Positions 34,870-44,783 are shown, numbered from the stretch's first letter. The stretch is DNA of 64,000 nucleotides from Aquibacillus albus (GCF_016908325.1 NZ_JAFBDR010000005.1:62001-126000), one strand, 5' to 3'. Program-made: numbers and translations. Notes: generated by a model from the letters alone, not told the origin.

Positions 34870-36543
34870 TTATTTACTAGTTACTTTATATACTCTAGCT
34901 TCATACGGTCGTAGAGCAAAAGCTGTCACATCTTCTTCCCGATTAACTTCATAGTTACTTAACAATAATTCAGCTACACTTACTTGCAAACTTTCTGGCA
35001 TATCGAATGTTGTTTCTTCAGCAAAAAGATTCGTTATCACAAGGATCGTTTCACCGTTTAAAGCTCTCGTATACGCATAAATTTGATGATGATTCTTTAA
35101 TACTAAATCGTAGCTTCCGTAAATCAGTGTCTCTTGTTCTTTTCTGAGATCGATTAATTTTTTATAATAATAATAAATGGAATTTTTATTATTTAACGCA
35201 TCTTCTACATTAATTTCTTTATAATTTGGGTTCAATTTAAGCCAAGGGGTCCCAGTTGTGAATCCAGCATTATCCTCACTATTCCACTGCATTGGTGTTC
35301 TCGAGTTATCTCGGCCAGTTTGCCAAATCTCTTCCATAATTTCTTCGTGAGATTTTCCTTCTTCTCTTTCATTACGATATAAGTTCTTGATAGCAACATC
35401 ATTGTAATCATCAATTGAATTAAATTTAACGTTAGTCATACCAATTTCTTGGCCTTGATAAATAAACGGAGTTCCTTGCATAAGGAAATACATTGTTGCT
35501 AGGCACTTTGCAAGTTTATCGTGGTATTCCTTTCCATCACCCCAGGTTGAAACAGATCGAGGTAAATCATGGTTTTCTAAAAATAATGCGTTCCAGCCAG
35601 ATCCATCCAAACCTTTTTGCCATTTCGATAATATCTCTTTAAGTGCCTGAATGTCTAAACCACCAGTTGCACTTTCCCCCCACAAGTCTAAATGTTCGAA
35701 TTGGAAAATCATATGAAACTTACCGTTTTCTTCTCCTACCCATTCATCGGCTTGGTCAACACTTACCCCATTAGCCTCGCCAACTGTCATGATATCGTAT
35801 TTTTCGAAAGTTTCACGCTTTAGCTCTTCTAGAAATTCTTGGATTCCTTCACGATTCCTATGTCCTTTCATGGATGAAACATACTTTTTGTTTTTTGGAT
35901 TAGGTAAGTCAGGAAAGCCAGGTACCTTTTTAATATGTGAAATCGCATCGATTCGGAATCCATCAATTCCTTTATCCAGCCACCAATTAATCATCTTATA
36001 TAAATCTTTTCGAACGGCTGGGTTTTCCCAATTTAAATCCGGTTGTTTAGTAGAGAAAACGTGCATGAAATATTCCTGTGTTTTTTCATCATATTTCCAG
36101 GCAGATCCTCCAAAGATGGATTCCCAGTTATTCGGCTCTTTACCATCTTTGCCAGGATGCCAAATATAGTAATCACGGTAAGGATTATCTTTAGACGAAC
36201 GTGATTCAATAAACCAAGGATGTTCATCTGAGGTATGGTTAATTACAAGATCCATGATAAGCTTCATATCAAGTCGGTGAGCTTCTGCTAATAACTGATC
36301 AAAATCTTCCATTGTCCCAAACTCTTCCATAATCCCTTTATAGTCGCTGATATCGTAGCCATTATCATCATTTGGAGATTTGTAAATGGGACAAATCCAA
36401 ATAACATCAATACCGAGATTCTTTAAATAGTCCAGCTTTGAAATGACACCTTGGATATCGCCAATGCCATCTCCATTTGAATCCATAAAGCTTCGTGGAT
36501 ATATTTGATATGCTACTGCTTCTTTCCACCATGTTTTTTTCAT
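34870..36543 (-). CDS. GH13 alpha-glucosidase (oligo-1,6-glucosidase type), first copy
   Basis: A 557-residue cytoplasmic GH13 enzyme. Catalytic blocks are DLVINHTSDEH, GFRIDAISHIKK (nucleophile Asp), VGEANG (acid/base Glu) and LENHDLPR (third Asp). The family covers oligo-1,6-glucosidase, dextran glucosidase and trehalose-6-phosphate hydrolase; the residue after the nucleophile is Ala, not the Val usual for 1,6-specific enzymes, so linkage preference is uncertain. GGGAG precedes the ATG. It lies between importer and GH32 genes, and a close paralog is at 52232-53899. Confidence 0.9.
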   Translation of the reverse strand: MKKTWWKEAVAYQIYPRSFMDSNGDGIGDIQGVISKLDYLKNLGIDVIWICPIYKSPNDDNGYDISDYKGIMEEFGTMEDFDQLLAEAHRLDMKLIMDLVINHTSDEHPWFIESRSSKDNPYRDYYIWHPGKDGKEPNNWESIFGGSAWKYDEKTQEYFMHVFSTKQPDLNWENPAVRKDLYKMINWWLDKGIDGFRIDAISHIKKVPGFPDLPNPKNKKYVSSMKGHRNREGIQEFLEELKRETFEKYDIMTVGEANGVSVDQADEWVGEENGKFHMIFQFEHLDLWGESATGGLDIQALKEILSKWQKGLDGSGWNALFLENHDLPRSVSTWGDGKEYHDKLAKCLATMYFLMQGTPFIYQGQEIGMTNVKFNSIDDYNDVAIKNLYRNEREEGKSHEEIMEEIWQTGRDNSRTPMQWNSEDNAGFTTGTPWLKLNPNYKEINVEDALNNKNSIYYYYKKLIDLRKEQETLIYGSYDLVLKNHHQIYAYTRALNGETILVITNLFAEETTFDMPESLQVSVAELLLSNYEVNREEDVTAFALRPYEARVYKVTSK

Positions 36544-36609
36544 AATATCTTACTCCCAACATTAATCTATTTAACTTTTAACGTACGCCTTTATCTATAC
36601 TTAACCTAA

Positions 36610-37428
36610 CTATTTCACAGCACCTTCTGCTACCCCTTCAATAATTTGCTTCTGTGCAAAGAAGTAGCCGATAATAACCGGAATAATCGCAATCGTTAAT
36701 CCCGCTAATGCTAAATGCCATTGCTTCGTATATTGGCCAAAGAAGTAGAACATTTTCAACGGAATGGTCGCATTCGCTTCCCCTAAGACAAGCGATGGTA
36801 ATAGGTAGTCGTTCCAAATCCAAATCACGTTCAAAATCGCAACCGTTACCGAGATTGGCTTTAGCAATGGAAAGATAATGTACCAGAACGTTTGAAATCG
36901 ATTGGCACCATCAATAATTGCTGCTTCATCCAAGCTGACAGAGATACCAGTCATTGCACCATGATATAGGAAAATCGACAAACTACAGCCAAACCCTAGA
37001 TACATAAAGATCAATCCCGCGGCATTTAACATGTCCACCTGACCAAATAAAGCGACGAGTGGGATCATGACAGATTGAAACGGAATCAGCATGGCGGAAA
37101 CAAACACCAATAGGATCACGCCACTTAGTTTGCTTTTGTTTCTTGCCAAGACGTAGCCTGCCATCGATGAAAACAAAATGATAATGCCTACACTCATGCC
37201 AGTGATGATGACGGAATTAAAAAACGATTGGATGAAGGTTAAATCTTCGAATGCTTGGACAAAGTTGTCTGAAGTTAATGCTTGCGGAAGCCCAAGCACC
37301 CCTTCAAAAATTTCTCTTTTCGTTTTAAATGCGTTGACAACCATTAAGTAAAACGGTGAAAGCCACAATAAAGCGAGTAACACACCTACAATTTCAATGA
37401 TGATTAAATTTCGTCTCGTTTTTTGCAT
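36610..37428 (-). CDS. Sugar ABC importer permease (MsmG type), copy 1
   Basis: A 272-residue six-helix permease of the CUT1 family. The ATPase-docking loop is EAAIIDGANRFQTFWYIIFPLLKP (EAA motif), and the C-terminus ends GVAEGAVK. It pairs with the upstream permease, whose stop codon it overlaps by one base (TAATG). Almost identical to 48636-49454: the proteins differ only at residue 5 (Arg here, Lys there), while the DNA carries scattered silent changes. Confidence 0.93.
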   Translation of the reverse strand: MQKTRRNLIIIEIVGVLLALLWLSPFYLMVVNAFKTKREIFEGVLGLPQALTSDNFVQAFEDLTFIQSFFNSVIITGMSVGIIILFSSMAGYVLARNKSKLSGVILLVFVSAMLIPFQSVMIPLVALFGQVDMLNAAGLIFMYLGFGCSLSIFLYHGAMTGISVSLDEAAIIDGANRFQTFWYIIFPLLKPISVTVAILNVIWIWNDYLLPSLVLGEANATIPLKMFYFFGQYTKQWHLALAGLTIAIIPVIIGYFFAQKQIIEGVAEGAVK

Positions 37429-38288
37429 TACATGTCGACCTCCCGTTTTTTATTGTAATATACTTGCGTAATCGCTATCACGGCAACAATTAGGAAGAAA
37501 ATAACCCCTTTGGCCTGGGCAAATGCCATTTGGTTTTCGTTGAACGCCGTCTTTACGATTTCCATGGCAACCATTTGGGTCGAGTTATATGGTCCACCAT
37601 TGGTTAAGGATAAGTTTTGATCATAAATTTTAAACGATGTCGATAACGTTAAAAACATACTTATCGTAAATGCCGGTGCGACAAGCGGAAACGTAATGTT
37701 TCGGAATCGCTGCCAGCTGCTCGCTCCATCGATTTGTGAAGCTTCGATTAATTCGTTCGGGATATTTTGTAAATAGGCAATATAAATGATCATGATATAG
37801 CCGGCCATTTGCCAACACGTTAAAATAACAAGGCCCCAAAAGCCGGTGTTTGTTGTGGATAACCAGCCACTTAACGCTTCGATGCCTAGGGCTGTTCCAA
37901 TATCATCAAACACACTGACAAAAATAAACTGCCAAATGAAACCTAAAATCAATCCACCAATTAAGTTTGGCATAAAGAAAATCGTTCTTAAAAAGTTACT
38001 AGACTTCAGTTTTCTCGTTACAAGTAAAGCAAGGATTAAACCTAGGATATTTAACAAAATTACAGATGCAACCGAGAATTTTATCGTAAACCATAAGGCC
38101 GCTCGAAACTCTTCATCTTGAAACAACTTGATATAATTTTCAAAGCCTAAGAATGTGGTAGCCTTGATCCCATTCCAATCCGTAAAGGAATAAAACAAAC
38201 CATAAATAAATGGAATGACGACAACTAAACTTAATCCTAATATAACCGGTGTTAAAAATAGCCAGAATGTAAAATCCCGGTTTTTCAT
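37428..38288 (-). CDS. Sugar ABC importer permease (MsmF type), copy 1
   Basis: A 286-residue six-helix CUT1 permease with the EAA loop ELIEASQIDGASSWQRFRNITFPL and a cytoplasmic N-terminus. The protein is identical to the one encoded at 49454-50314. It forms the transmembrane pore with the MsmG-type partner; a separate ATPase must be supplied from outside the window. GGAGG precedes the ATG. Confidence 0.93.
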   Translation of the reverse strand: MKNRDFTFWLFLTPVILGLSLVVVIPFIYGLFYSFTDWNGIKATTFLGFENYIKLFQDEEFRAALWFTIKFSVASVILLNILGLILALLVTRKLKSSNFLRTIFFMPNLIGGLILGFIWQFIFVSVFDDIGTALGIEALSGWLSTTNTGFWGLVILTCWQMAGYIMIIYIAYLQNIPNELIEASQIDGASSWQRFRNITFPLVAPAFTISMFLTLSTSFKIYDQNLSLTNGGPYNSTQMVAMEIVKTAFNENQMAFAQAKGVIFFLIVAVIAITQVYYNKKREVDM

Positions 38289-38336
38289 TTCAATTCCTCC
38301 TCGAATTCAATTAAAAGAGTGATTGGTAACAACTCA

Positions 38337-38403
38337 CTTATACTTCATTCCTTAAAATTTACTAAGCGAATTACTTCTCTACTAAATTTCATGCTTCTTA
38401 ACA
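38337..38403. repeat. Partial copy of the dispersed repeat (tail half)
   Basis: CTTATACTTCATTCCT...CGAATTACTTCTC...CTTCTTAAC matches the tail of the copy at 56612-56725, without the hairpin half. It sits in the gap between the binding-protein and permease genes. Confidence 0.55.
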
Positions 38404-38404
38404 T

Positions 38405-38448
38405 GCAAAAAAGCTAACAAAACAAATAACCCAATGTTTTGTTAGCTT
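38405..38448 (-). terminator. Intra-operon hairpin after the binding-protein gene
   Basis: The 13-bp stem 38411-38423 with 38436-38448 is followed by a T run on the minus strand. It probably stops part of the transcripts and so keeps the binding protein more abundant than the permeases. Confidence 0.75.
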
Positions 38449-38463
38449 TGTTTTGCTTTCCCG

Positions 38464-39750
38464 TTATTGACGCGGTTCTTCCCACTTAGCAATCGAGTCT
38501 TCTATTAATTCTTCCCATGTCATTTCATCAGATAAATACTTCTGCATATTCGCTCCTAAGATATCTCCCCAGGCATTACTTGGATATCCTGCAAATACCC
38601 ATCCTATAGTATTCCCTTCAGAAGCGTAATCATAAATGTCTTGAGAAAGTGGATCAGAAATTTTTTCTGTATCATATCCTTCATAAGCAGGGATAAAGTT
38701 GAACTCATTTAATACATAATCTTTACCAGTTTCAGAAGTGTACATCCAATCTAAGAAATCTTTAGAAACTTCAATTACTTCCTCATCACTATTACTATTT
38801 ACAGCCCAATAGTTAGGAATCCCTACAGGAATACTTCCTTCATAGCCTTCCACCGGAATTGGCAAAATACCTATACTGTTCGCTGCAAATTCAGGATCCA
38901 TTTCTTGAACAGATGGGTACACCCAGTTTCCTTGCTGAATAATAGCGACTTTTTGTAACGAAAAGTACTCTTCTACTTGCTGTGAATAATCAAGACTTAA
39001 TGTTGGTTGAACGGAATATTCATTTTGAAGATCAAATACTCTTTTTAATTCATCAGATTTTTCAAACGTTACTGTATCAGCATTATAAGCTTCTGTTACA
39101 TTATGATTAAATTCTGGTGCTAAATATACGTTTGATAAATGGTTACCACCAACCCATTTTTCCTTGGCAGGATAAGCAAATACCGCTTCGATTCCTAATT
39201 CTTCTTTCTTACTATCTAAAGTTTTTACTGCATTTTCCAAATCACCATATGTTATGATTTCGTTTGGATCGATGCCTGCTTGTTCAAAAATATTTTTATT
39301 GTAAATGAAACCATATCCTTCTTGGTTAAAAGGAAGACCTAAAACTTCGTCACCTTCCGTAACCCCAGCAAGGCTCCCTTCAAGAGCTAAGTCAGCCGCA
39401 TCCGTATCTGATAAATCGGTTAAATACTGCCTAAACTGCTCTGCTTCAGAGGGTCCTGCAATACTAAAAATCTCCGGTTCTTCCCCAGATGAGAATCTGG
39501 TTTTGAGTGAGGTTAAGTAGTCTGTACCCCCACCCACACTTGTAATTTTTATATCTACACCTGGATTTTCTTCTTCATAACTCTCTGCTAGACTTTCAAA
39601 CTGTTTTGCAAATTCTACTTTACCTTGAACAATCTCAATTGTTATTTTTTCTGATGCTACTCCAGATTCTCCACCTGTCGATACGCACCCTGCTAATAGA
39701 ATACTAGCTACGACTAATGCAAAAGCTATTTTGACGTAAACTTTATTCAT
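38464..39750 (-). CDS. Sugar-binding lipoprotein of ABC importer, copy 1
   Basis: A 428-residue extracellular solute-binding protein (family 1). The lipobox LLAGC lies at residues 18-22, then a Gly/Ser linker. Typical motifs are LGLPFNQEGYGFIYNKNIFEQAG and IIQQGNWVYPSVQEMDP. It captures an oligosaccharide and delivers it to the MsmF/MsmG-type permeases. It is clearly related to the protein at 50449-51753 but much less similar than their permeases are, suggesting different ligands. First gene of the operon, under a promoter overlapped by LacI-type operators. Confidence 0.92.
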   Translation of the reverse strand: MNKVYVKIAFALVVASILLAGCVSTGGESGVASEKITIEIVQGKVEFAKQFESLAESYEEENPGVDIKITSVGGGTDYLTSLKTRFSSGEEPEIFSIAGPSEAEQFRQYLTDLSDTDAADLALEGSLAGVTEGDEVLGLPFNQEGYGFIYNKNIFEQAGIDPNEIITYGDLENAVKTLDSKKEELGIEAVFAYPAKEKWVGGNHLSNVYLAPEFNHNVTEAYNADTVTFEKSDELKRVFDLQNEYSVQPTLSLDYSQQVEEYFSLQKVAIIQQGNWVYPSVQEMDPEFAANSIGILPIPVEGYEGSIPVGIPNYWAVNSNSDEEVIEVSKDFLDWMYTSETGKDYVLNEFNFIPAYEGYDTEKISDPLSQDIYDYASEGNTIGWVFAGYPSNAWGDILGANMQKYLSDEMTWEELIEDSIAKWEEPRQ

Positions 39751-39787
39751 GATGAGTTACTCTCCTTTTTAACTGAACTTTTTGTTT

Positions 39788-39836
39788 TGAATCGCTTTCA
39801 CAATTGAATTATAAATCTAGCTTAAAAATATGTCAA
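39788..39836 (-). promoter_or_regulatory. SigA promoter of importer operon 1 with operator downstream
   Basis: On the minus strand TTGACA (39831-39836), a 17-base spacer and TATAAT (39808-39813) are perfect consensus. A LacI/cre-like site TGAAAGCGATTCA (39788-39800) lies just after the -10 box. Confidence 0.87.
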
Positions 39837-39845
39837 TCGTTTTCA
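39831..39845. promoter_or_regulatory. LacI-type operator overlapping the -35 box
   Basis: TGAAAACGATTGACA (minus strand) includes the -35 hexamer of importer operon 1. The same 15-mer, with one base changed, occurs on the plus strand at 39931-39945. Confidence 0.72.
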
Positions 39846-39930
39846 CAATATAAAAACTTCAAAAAGTCTATATTTATCCCAACTAAAACCAACAATCAAC
39901 GATATTTTATATATAATTTTAATGTATTTA

Positions 39931-39945
39931 TGAAAACGTTTGACA
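39931..39945. promoter_or_regulatory. LacI-type operator before the lacI-like gene
   Basis: TGAAAACGTTTGACA on the plus strand mirrors the site at 39831-39845. Its TTGACA end could be the -35 box of the regulator gene, implying autoregulation. The remaining bases of this 310-base gap show nothing else. Confidence 0.7.
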
Positions 39946-40060
39946 TAATATGTTATGATGTAATTACAGTATTCAAATTATACGCGTCAGCTTTTTTAAT
40001 TTCATGTTAAAATGATAATATTACTTAAACCAAAAAAGTGCATAGCAAAGGAGTCGCATC

Positions 40061-41047
40061 ATGGTAAGCATAAAAGATGTCGCAAAAGCAGCAGGTGTAT
40101 CTGTTACAACCGTGTCAAGAGTTATGAATAATAGAGGGTATATAGGAAAGGAAACTCGAAAAAAAGTAGAAAATGCGATGAGAGAGTTAGATTATCAACC
40201 AAATCAAATTGCTCGTGCATTACTTAAAAATCAATCCTTTGTAATCGGTATCATTGTTCCTGATTTAAGTCATCCGCTTTTTTCTGAATTAATCAATTGG
40301 ATTGAGGCCTATGCTAGTGAAAAGGATTATAAACTTCTTGTTTGTAACTCCTTGCAAAATGCAGAGAAAGAAACAAATTATATCAGTATGCTTCGCAAAA
40401 ATCGAGTCGATGGAATTATTATGTGCAGCCACAACTTAGATGTTGAAGAATATCGTAATGTGGCTATGCCGATTGTTTCGTTTGACCGTATTTTATCTTC
40501 AACTATCCCATATGTTGCCAGTGACAATTACCGTGGAGGAGAAGTAGCTACTAACCACTTAATTGAAAAGGGTTGCAATAAATTACTTCACATATCAGGC
40601 CCACTGGACTATGAGTTGTTGCCTAACCGAAGAAGTGATGCTTTTCAATTAACCTGTATGAAGTCAGGAATCGATTGTAAAATCATTCAAGGTGCCCATG
40701 TAAAAGCAACCTTTGAAGACAATTGGAATTTTATTGATAGAGAAATCGCTTCACACCTTACCGATTATGACGGAATATTTTGTAGTAATGATTTCATGGC
40801 CTACACTCTCTATGTGTACGCTTCAAAAAAAGGAATAAAAGTTCCCGAACAATTAAAAATTATTGGATATGATTATCATAGCTTTACTAGAATGTTAAGA
40901 AACCCTTCTCTAACAACGATTAAACAACCATTAGACCGAATTGGTAAGAGATTATCTTCCTTGCTCATTAACCAAATTGAAGATAATGATTTAGACCGGA
41001 ATAATACTGTGTTTGATGTAGAATTAATTCAGGGAGATACAACCTAA
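40061..41047 (+). CDS. LacI-family regulator 1 (sucrose-type operon)
   Basis: A 328-residue repressor. The N-terminal helix-turn-helix and hinge read SIKDVAKAAGVSVTTVSRVMNN and ALLKNQSFVIGIIVPD, followed by a periplasmic-binding-like sugar sensor domain (GEVATNHLIEKGCNKLLHISG). It is divergent from importer operon 1, with operators in between, so it most likely represses that operon and itself until a sugar binds. Resembles ScrR/RbsR-type regulators. AAAGGAG precedes the ATG. Confidence 0.9.
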   Translation: MVSIKDVAKAAGVSVTTVSRVMNNRGYIGKETRKKVENAMRELDYQPNQIARALLKNQSFVIGIIVPDLSHPLFSELINWIEAYASEKDYKLLVCNSLQNAEKETNYISMLRKNRVDGIIMCSHNLDVEEYRNVAMPIVSFDRILSSTIPYVASDNYRGGEVATNHLIEKGCNKLLHISGPLDYELLPNRRSDAFQLTCMKSGIDCKIIQGAHVKATFEDNWNFIDREIASHLTDYDGIFCSNDFMAYTLYVYASKKGIKVPEQLKIIGYDYHSFTRMLRNPSLTTIKQPLDRIGKRLSSLLINQIEDNDLDRNNTVFDVELIQGDTT

Positions 41048-41093
41048 AAAAGAACAAAGTCATGTTTTATTCTAACTGACTTTGTTCTTTTTC
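41046..41093. terminator. Bidirectional terminator after lacI 1
   Basis: A perfect 12-bp stem (41051-41062 with 41077-41088) is followed by TTTTT on the plus strand and has an A-rich opposite flank. It lies between convergent genes. Confidence 0.9.
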
Positions 41094-41111
41094 ATTTGAT
41101 ATTCTATAATG

Positions 41112-42080
41112 TTACGCCCACCACATATCCGCTGGTGCTTCGGCAATATTAACACTCTTTAAATTCTTCACAGCTCTACTAAAGCCTTCATCAATTGACA
41201 TGATTGGATCTTCATGCTCAATACTGATAACGTGATCATAACCAAAGGTTCGTAGTGCACTTACAATGTTGGACCATTCTTGAATGCTATGACCATATCC
41301 TACTGAACGGAAGCTCCAAGCTCTTGTTTTCACTTCCGAATACGGCTGCATATCTGTTAGTCCATACATGTTTACATTGTCTTGATCAATATACGTGTCT
41401 TTAGCATGGAAATGGTGAATCGCATCTTCTTTACCTAAAATTTTAATCGCTGCTACCGGATCAATGCCCTGCCACCACAAATGACTTGGGTCGAGGTTAG
41501 CACCAATGGCATCATTGGTTGCTTCTCTTAGTTTCAACATCGTATATGGTGTGTGTACAAGGAAGCCAGCATGTAATTCAAGCCCGATTTTCACACCATG
41601 TTGTTTCGCTAATTCCCCTTGCTCTTTCCAATAAGGAATTAATTTTTCTTCCCATTGCCATTTCAATATGTCACCATATTCATTTGGCCATGGCGTTACA
41701 GGCCAATTCGGGTATTTTGCATCCTCGCTATCACCAGGAGTCCCTGAGAAAGTATTAACAACAGGTACATCAAGTAGGCTTGCCAATTTAATCGTTTTTA
41801 CTAGTGCCTCATGTGATTCTTGTGCAAATGCTTTATCAGGTGAAATTGGATTTCCGTGGCAGCTGAATGCACTAATTGTAAGTCCACGAGCATCTACTTT
41901 TTCCTTAAATTCTTTTCGTTTTTCTTCACTTTCTAACAATCCATCTAAATCACAATGGGCATTACCTGGATAACCACCAGTGCCTATTTCAACAGCGTCT
42001 AATCCGGACGCCTTAACATGATCCAGCATCTCATCTAATGATTTTTCTGCAAATAAAACGGTAAATACGCCTAGCTTCAT
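41112..42080 (-). CDS. Sugar phosphate isomerase/epimerase-like TIM barrel
   Basis: A 322-residue protein of the AP-endonuclease-2/IolE-like family. Metal ligands are suggested by VEIGTGGYPG, IGLELHAGF, NLDPSHLWWQG, HHFHAKD and ISIEHEDP. Such proteins isomerise or cleave (keto)sugars and inositols. GGAGGG lies before the ATG at 42080. It is the last gene of a run isomerase-ThuA-Gfo/Idh-isomerase with small gaps (12-117 bases), probably one operon. Confidence 0.87.
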   Translation of the reverse strand: MKLGVFTVLFAEKSLDEMLDHVKASGLDAVEIGTGGYPGNAHCDLDGLLESEEKRKEFKEKVDARGLTISAFSCHGNPISPDKAFAQESHEALVKTIKLASLLDVPVVNTFSGTPGDSEDAKYPNWPVTPWPNEYGDILKWQWEEKLIPYWKEQGELAKQHGVKIGLELHAGFLVHTPYTMLKLREATNDAIGANLDPSHLWWQGIDPVAAIKILGKEDAIHHFHAKDTYIDQDNVNMYGLTDMQPYSEVKTRAWSFRSVGYGHSIQEWSNIVSALRTFGYDHVISIEHEDPIMSIDEGFSRAVKNLKSVNIAEAPADMWWA

Positions 42081-42197
42081 AAAATTCCCTCCATACAACA
42101 TTTCATCAATGTATTGTTCGACTTCAAATTTAGTAAAAAAACTAGAGCACCCACAATTAGTTTATTTGTGAATGCCTAAGTTTTCTTATTTCATACA

Positions 42198-43223
42198 TTA
42201 CTGGCCTACTGTTTCTTTTCCTTGTGCAGACTCTAAAGCATTGATAATCACTTCTAATGATTTCTTACCTTCTTCTCCATTAATAAGCGGATTTTTGTCG
42301 TGAACAATCGCATCAACAAAGTGATCAATCACACCAGTGTTGGTTTGACCGCCTTCATCGTTTGATTGAATTTTTCCTAGCTCATACTTTACTACTTCAC
42401 CACTTGTATATTGAGCAATTAGCGAATACTCAGGATCATCTTCTAGACGAAGTGTTCCCTTTTCCGCATAAATAACGGTAGAATTATCTTCTTTGGCGTT
42501 ATACGCCCAGCTAGCAGTTAAAGTTCCGATTATGCCGCTTTCAGATTTTAAAATACAAACAGCATTATCATCGACTTCCGTATTTTCTTTTGCACTTGTT
42601 TCAATGAACCCAGCAACTTGGACAAACTCTTCTCCTAATAGGTGACGAAGTAAATCCGCTTTATGAACACCAAGGTCACCCATCGCTCCAATAAAAGCTT
42701 TGTCCTTGTTAAAGAACCAGCTATCCGCACCATCGATACTCCATCCCTCTGGACCACCATGGCCAAAAGTTGTACGGAAGCTATAAATCTTGCCTAATTC
42801 TCCGCTTTCGATTATCGCTTTTGCCTTTACATGAGAAGGAACAAAGCGTTGGTTATGAGCAATCATTAACTTTTTACCAGCCGCTTCAGCTGCCTTTATC
42901 ATTTGATCTGCTTCTTCTCTTGAAGTTGCCATCGGTTTTTCACACAAGACATGACATCCAGCATTTGATGCAGCAATACTAACTGGTGCATGTAAATAGT
43001 TTGGTAGACAAACACTTACTGCATCTACATCCTCTGCTTTTAATAGTTGATTATAATCCGTGTATGCAGTCGCACCATACTGTTCTGCTGTTGCTTGAGC
43101 TCTCTCCTCAACAATGTCACAAACTGCTACAATATCAACCTCTGAATTGTTATGATACTCCAATAAATGTCTATGCTTAGCAATACTTCCGCATCCAATA
43201 ACTGCTACTTTTAATTTTGCCAT
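42198..43223 (-). CDS. Gfo/Idh/MocA-family sugar dehydrogenase
   Basis: A 341-residue NAD(P)-dependent oxidoreductase. The Rossmann motif VIGCGSIAKHRHL is at the N-terminus, followed by the family signature CEKPMATSREEADQM and, further on, GAMGDLGVHKADLLRHL with the catalytic-region His. Members oxidise sugar hydroxyls, often at C3, or reduce keto sugars. Its operon partners (two isomerases, ThuA) suit a 3-keto-glycoside route. AAAAGGAG precedes the ATG. Confidence 0.9.
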   Translation of the reverse strand: MAKLKVAVIGCGSIAKHRHLLEYHNNSEVDIVAVCDIVEERAQATAEQYGATAYTDYNQLLKAEDVDAVSVCLPNYLHAPVSIAASNAGCHVLCEKPMATSREEADQMIKAAEAAGKKLMIAHNQRFVPSHVKAKAIIESGELGKIYSFRTTFGHGGPEGWSIDGADSWFFNKDKAFIGAMGDLGVHKADLLRHLLGEEFVQVAGFIETSAKENTEVDDNAVCILKSESGIIGTLTASWAYNAKEDNSTVIYAEKGTLRLEDDPEYSLIAQYTSGEVVKYELGKIQSNDEGGQTNTGVIDHFVDAIVHDKNPLINGEEGKKSLEVIINALESAQGKETVGQ

Positions 43224-43244
43224 GCTACATTTCTCCTTTTATTA

Positions 43245-43964
43245 TTATTTTTTTGAGATTTCCTCTAATGGTTTTGCATTGCCATAAACAGATGTTGGCG
43301 TGTTTCTGTTACGCACCCAATTCACACCATTTTTAATGACAGTTTGAATTTCCTTGTTATGATACGTTGGGTACGTTTCATGTCCTGGACGGAAATAGAA
43401 GACTCTTCCTTTACCACGTTGATAGGTAGCCCCACTACGAAATACTTCGCCACCTTCAAACCAACTGACAAAAACTAATTCATCTGGAGCTGGAATATCA
43501 AAATGCTCGCCATACATTTCTTCTTTTTCCAATTCTATATACTGTCCAAGACCTTCTGTAATTGGATGGCTTGGATCAACAACCCAAAGACGCTCTTTAT
43601 CGTCTGCTTCGCGCCATTTCAAATCACATGTTGTACCCATTAATTTTTTGAAAATTTTGGAGAAGTGACCAGAGTGTAAAACAACAAGTCCCATTCCTTC
43701 TAGTACACGTTTATGTACCTTTTCAACTACTTCATCGGCAACCTCATCATGCGCCATATGCCCCCACCAAACGAGGACGTCAGCTTCACTCAATATTTCA
43801 TCTGTTAAGCCATGTTCAGGCTCGTCTAATGTTGCTGTTTTAACATTGATATTGTCTTCCTGTAAAAAATCTGCGATTGCCCCATGAATTCCTTTTGGGT
43901 AAATTTCAGAAACTACCGGGTTCTTTTTTTCATGTCTATTTTCATTCCATACTACTACGTTCAT
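43245..43964 (-). CDS. ThuA-like protein, copy 1
   Basis: A 239-residue protein of the ThuA (trehalose utilization, class I amidotransferase-like fold) family: [56 protein letters not shown]. In rhizobia ThuA works with the dehydrogenase ThuB in disaccharide catabolism through 3-keto derivatives. Its neighbour here is a Gfo/Idh/MocA dehydrogenase. A second copy at 46686-47408 is close to 90 percent identical by eye. AAAGGAG precedes the ATG. Confidence 0.9.
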   Translation of the reverse strand: MNVVVWNENRHEKKNPVVSEIYPKGIHGAIADFLQEDNINVKTATLDEPEHGLTDEILSEADVLVWWGHMAHDEVADEVVEKVHKRVLEGMGLVVLHSGHFSKIFKKLMGTTCDLKWREADDKERLWVVDPSHPITEGLGQYIELEKEEMYGEHFDIPAPDELVFVSWFEGGEVFRSGATYQRGKGRVFYFRPGHETYPTYHNKEIQTVIKNGVNWVRNRNTPTSVYGNAKPLEEISKK

Positions 43965-43976
43965 GGTGATACTCCT

Positions 43977-44726
43977 TTATCTGTTAAGTTTGTTATTCAA
44001 ATAATTGATGCTTATTTCAATACTCTCGAATGGTGTACGACGGCTTACGTCTTGCTCAACGACCCACCACTCAACACCTGATTCTTCACCAAGATTTAAA
44101 ACAGCTTCTAGATCAACACCACCAGTACCTAGTTCAGCAAAAAAACGTTCCTCGTCTGTTGTCATATCTTTTAAGTGGACGATTGGTGTTCTTCCTTTAT
44201 AACGATTAATCCAGTCAACTGGATTTTCTCCAGCTTTTGTTAGCCAATAAATATCTAATTCTGTTGCTGTTTTTGTCTCATCAAAAATAGTCTCAAGCGC
44301 CGTTTTTCCATTAGATAGACGTTCAAGTTCAAAATCATGATTATGGTAGCAAAGCGTAATTCCTTCTTGTTGGCACTTTTCCACCGCTTCGTTTAAAAAC
44401 GTAACTAACGCTTGATAGTCTGCTTCACTTCTTTGGTCTGGCATTAAAAAGGGAACAGAAATGAACTTACTGCCAATGACTTTATGATCCTGAATCACTT
44501 GATCTAAATCATTTTTCAATTGATCAAGTGGCACATGACTACCAGCTGCTCGTAAGCCAATATCATCTAACAACGCTTTTACTTCTTGCGCTGAATACCC
44601 TCCAAAGCCAGCAAATTCCACACCATCATAGCCAATTTCAGCTACTTTTTTTAGTGTGCCAGCGAAATCCTTTTCCGCTTCTTCTCTCAAAGTAAACATT
44701 TGAACTGCAACAGGAATTTGTTTCAT
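43977..44726 (-). CDS. Sugar phosphate isomerase/epimerase-like TIM barrel
   Basis: A 249-residue protein of the AP-endonuclease-2/hydroxypyruvate isomerase-like family: VAEIGYDGVEFAGFGGYS, LCYHNHDFELE, ELDIYWLTKAGENP, PIVHLKDMT and WWVVEQD supply the expected metal-binding residues. It differs clearly from the isomerase at 41112-42080, so the two probably do separate steps. First gene of the operon; GAGGAG precedes the ATG and a LacI-type operator lies about 45 bases upstream. Confidence 0.88.
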   Translation of the reverse strand: MKQIPVAVQMFTLREEAEKDFAGTLKKVAEIGYDGVEFAGFGGYSAQEVKALLDDIGLRAAGSHVPLDQLKNDLDQVIQDHKVIGSKFISVPFLMPDQRSEADYQALVTFLNEAVEKCQQEGITLCYHNHDFELERLSNGKTALETIFDETKTATELDIYWLTKAGENPVDWINRYKGRTPIVHLKDMTTDEERFFAELGTGGVDLEAVLNLGEESGVEWWVVEQDVSRRTPFESIEISINYLNNKLNR

Positions 44727-44770
44727 GCTATCTCCTCTTTTCTATAAATGATAATAATCTACAAAAGTAA

Positions 44771-44783
44771 GGAATCGCTTGCA
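44771..44783. promoter_or_regulatory. LacI-type operator upstream of the isomerase-ThuA operon
   Basis: TGCAAGCGATTCC (minus strand) matches sites at 47455-47468, 51898-51911 and 52096-52109 and lies between the divergent isomerase and AraC genes. Confidence 0.6.
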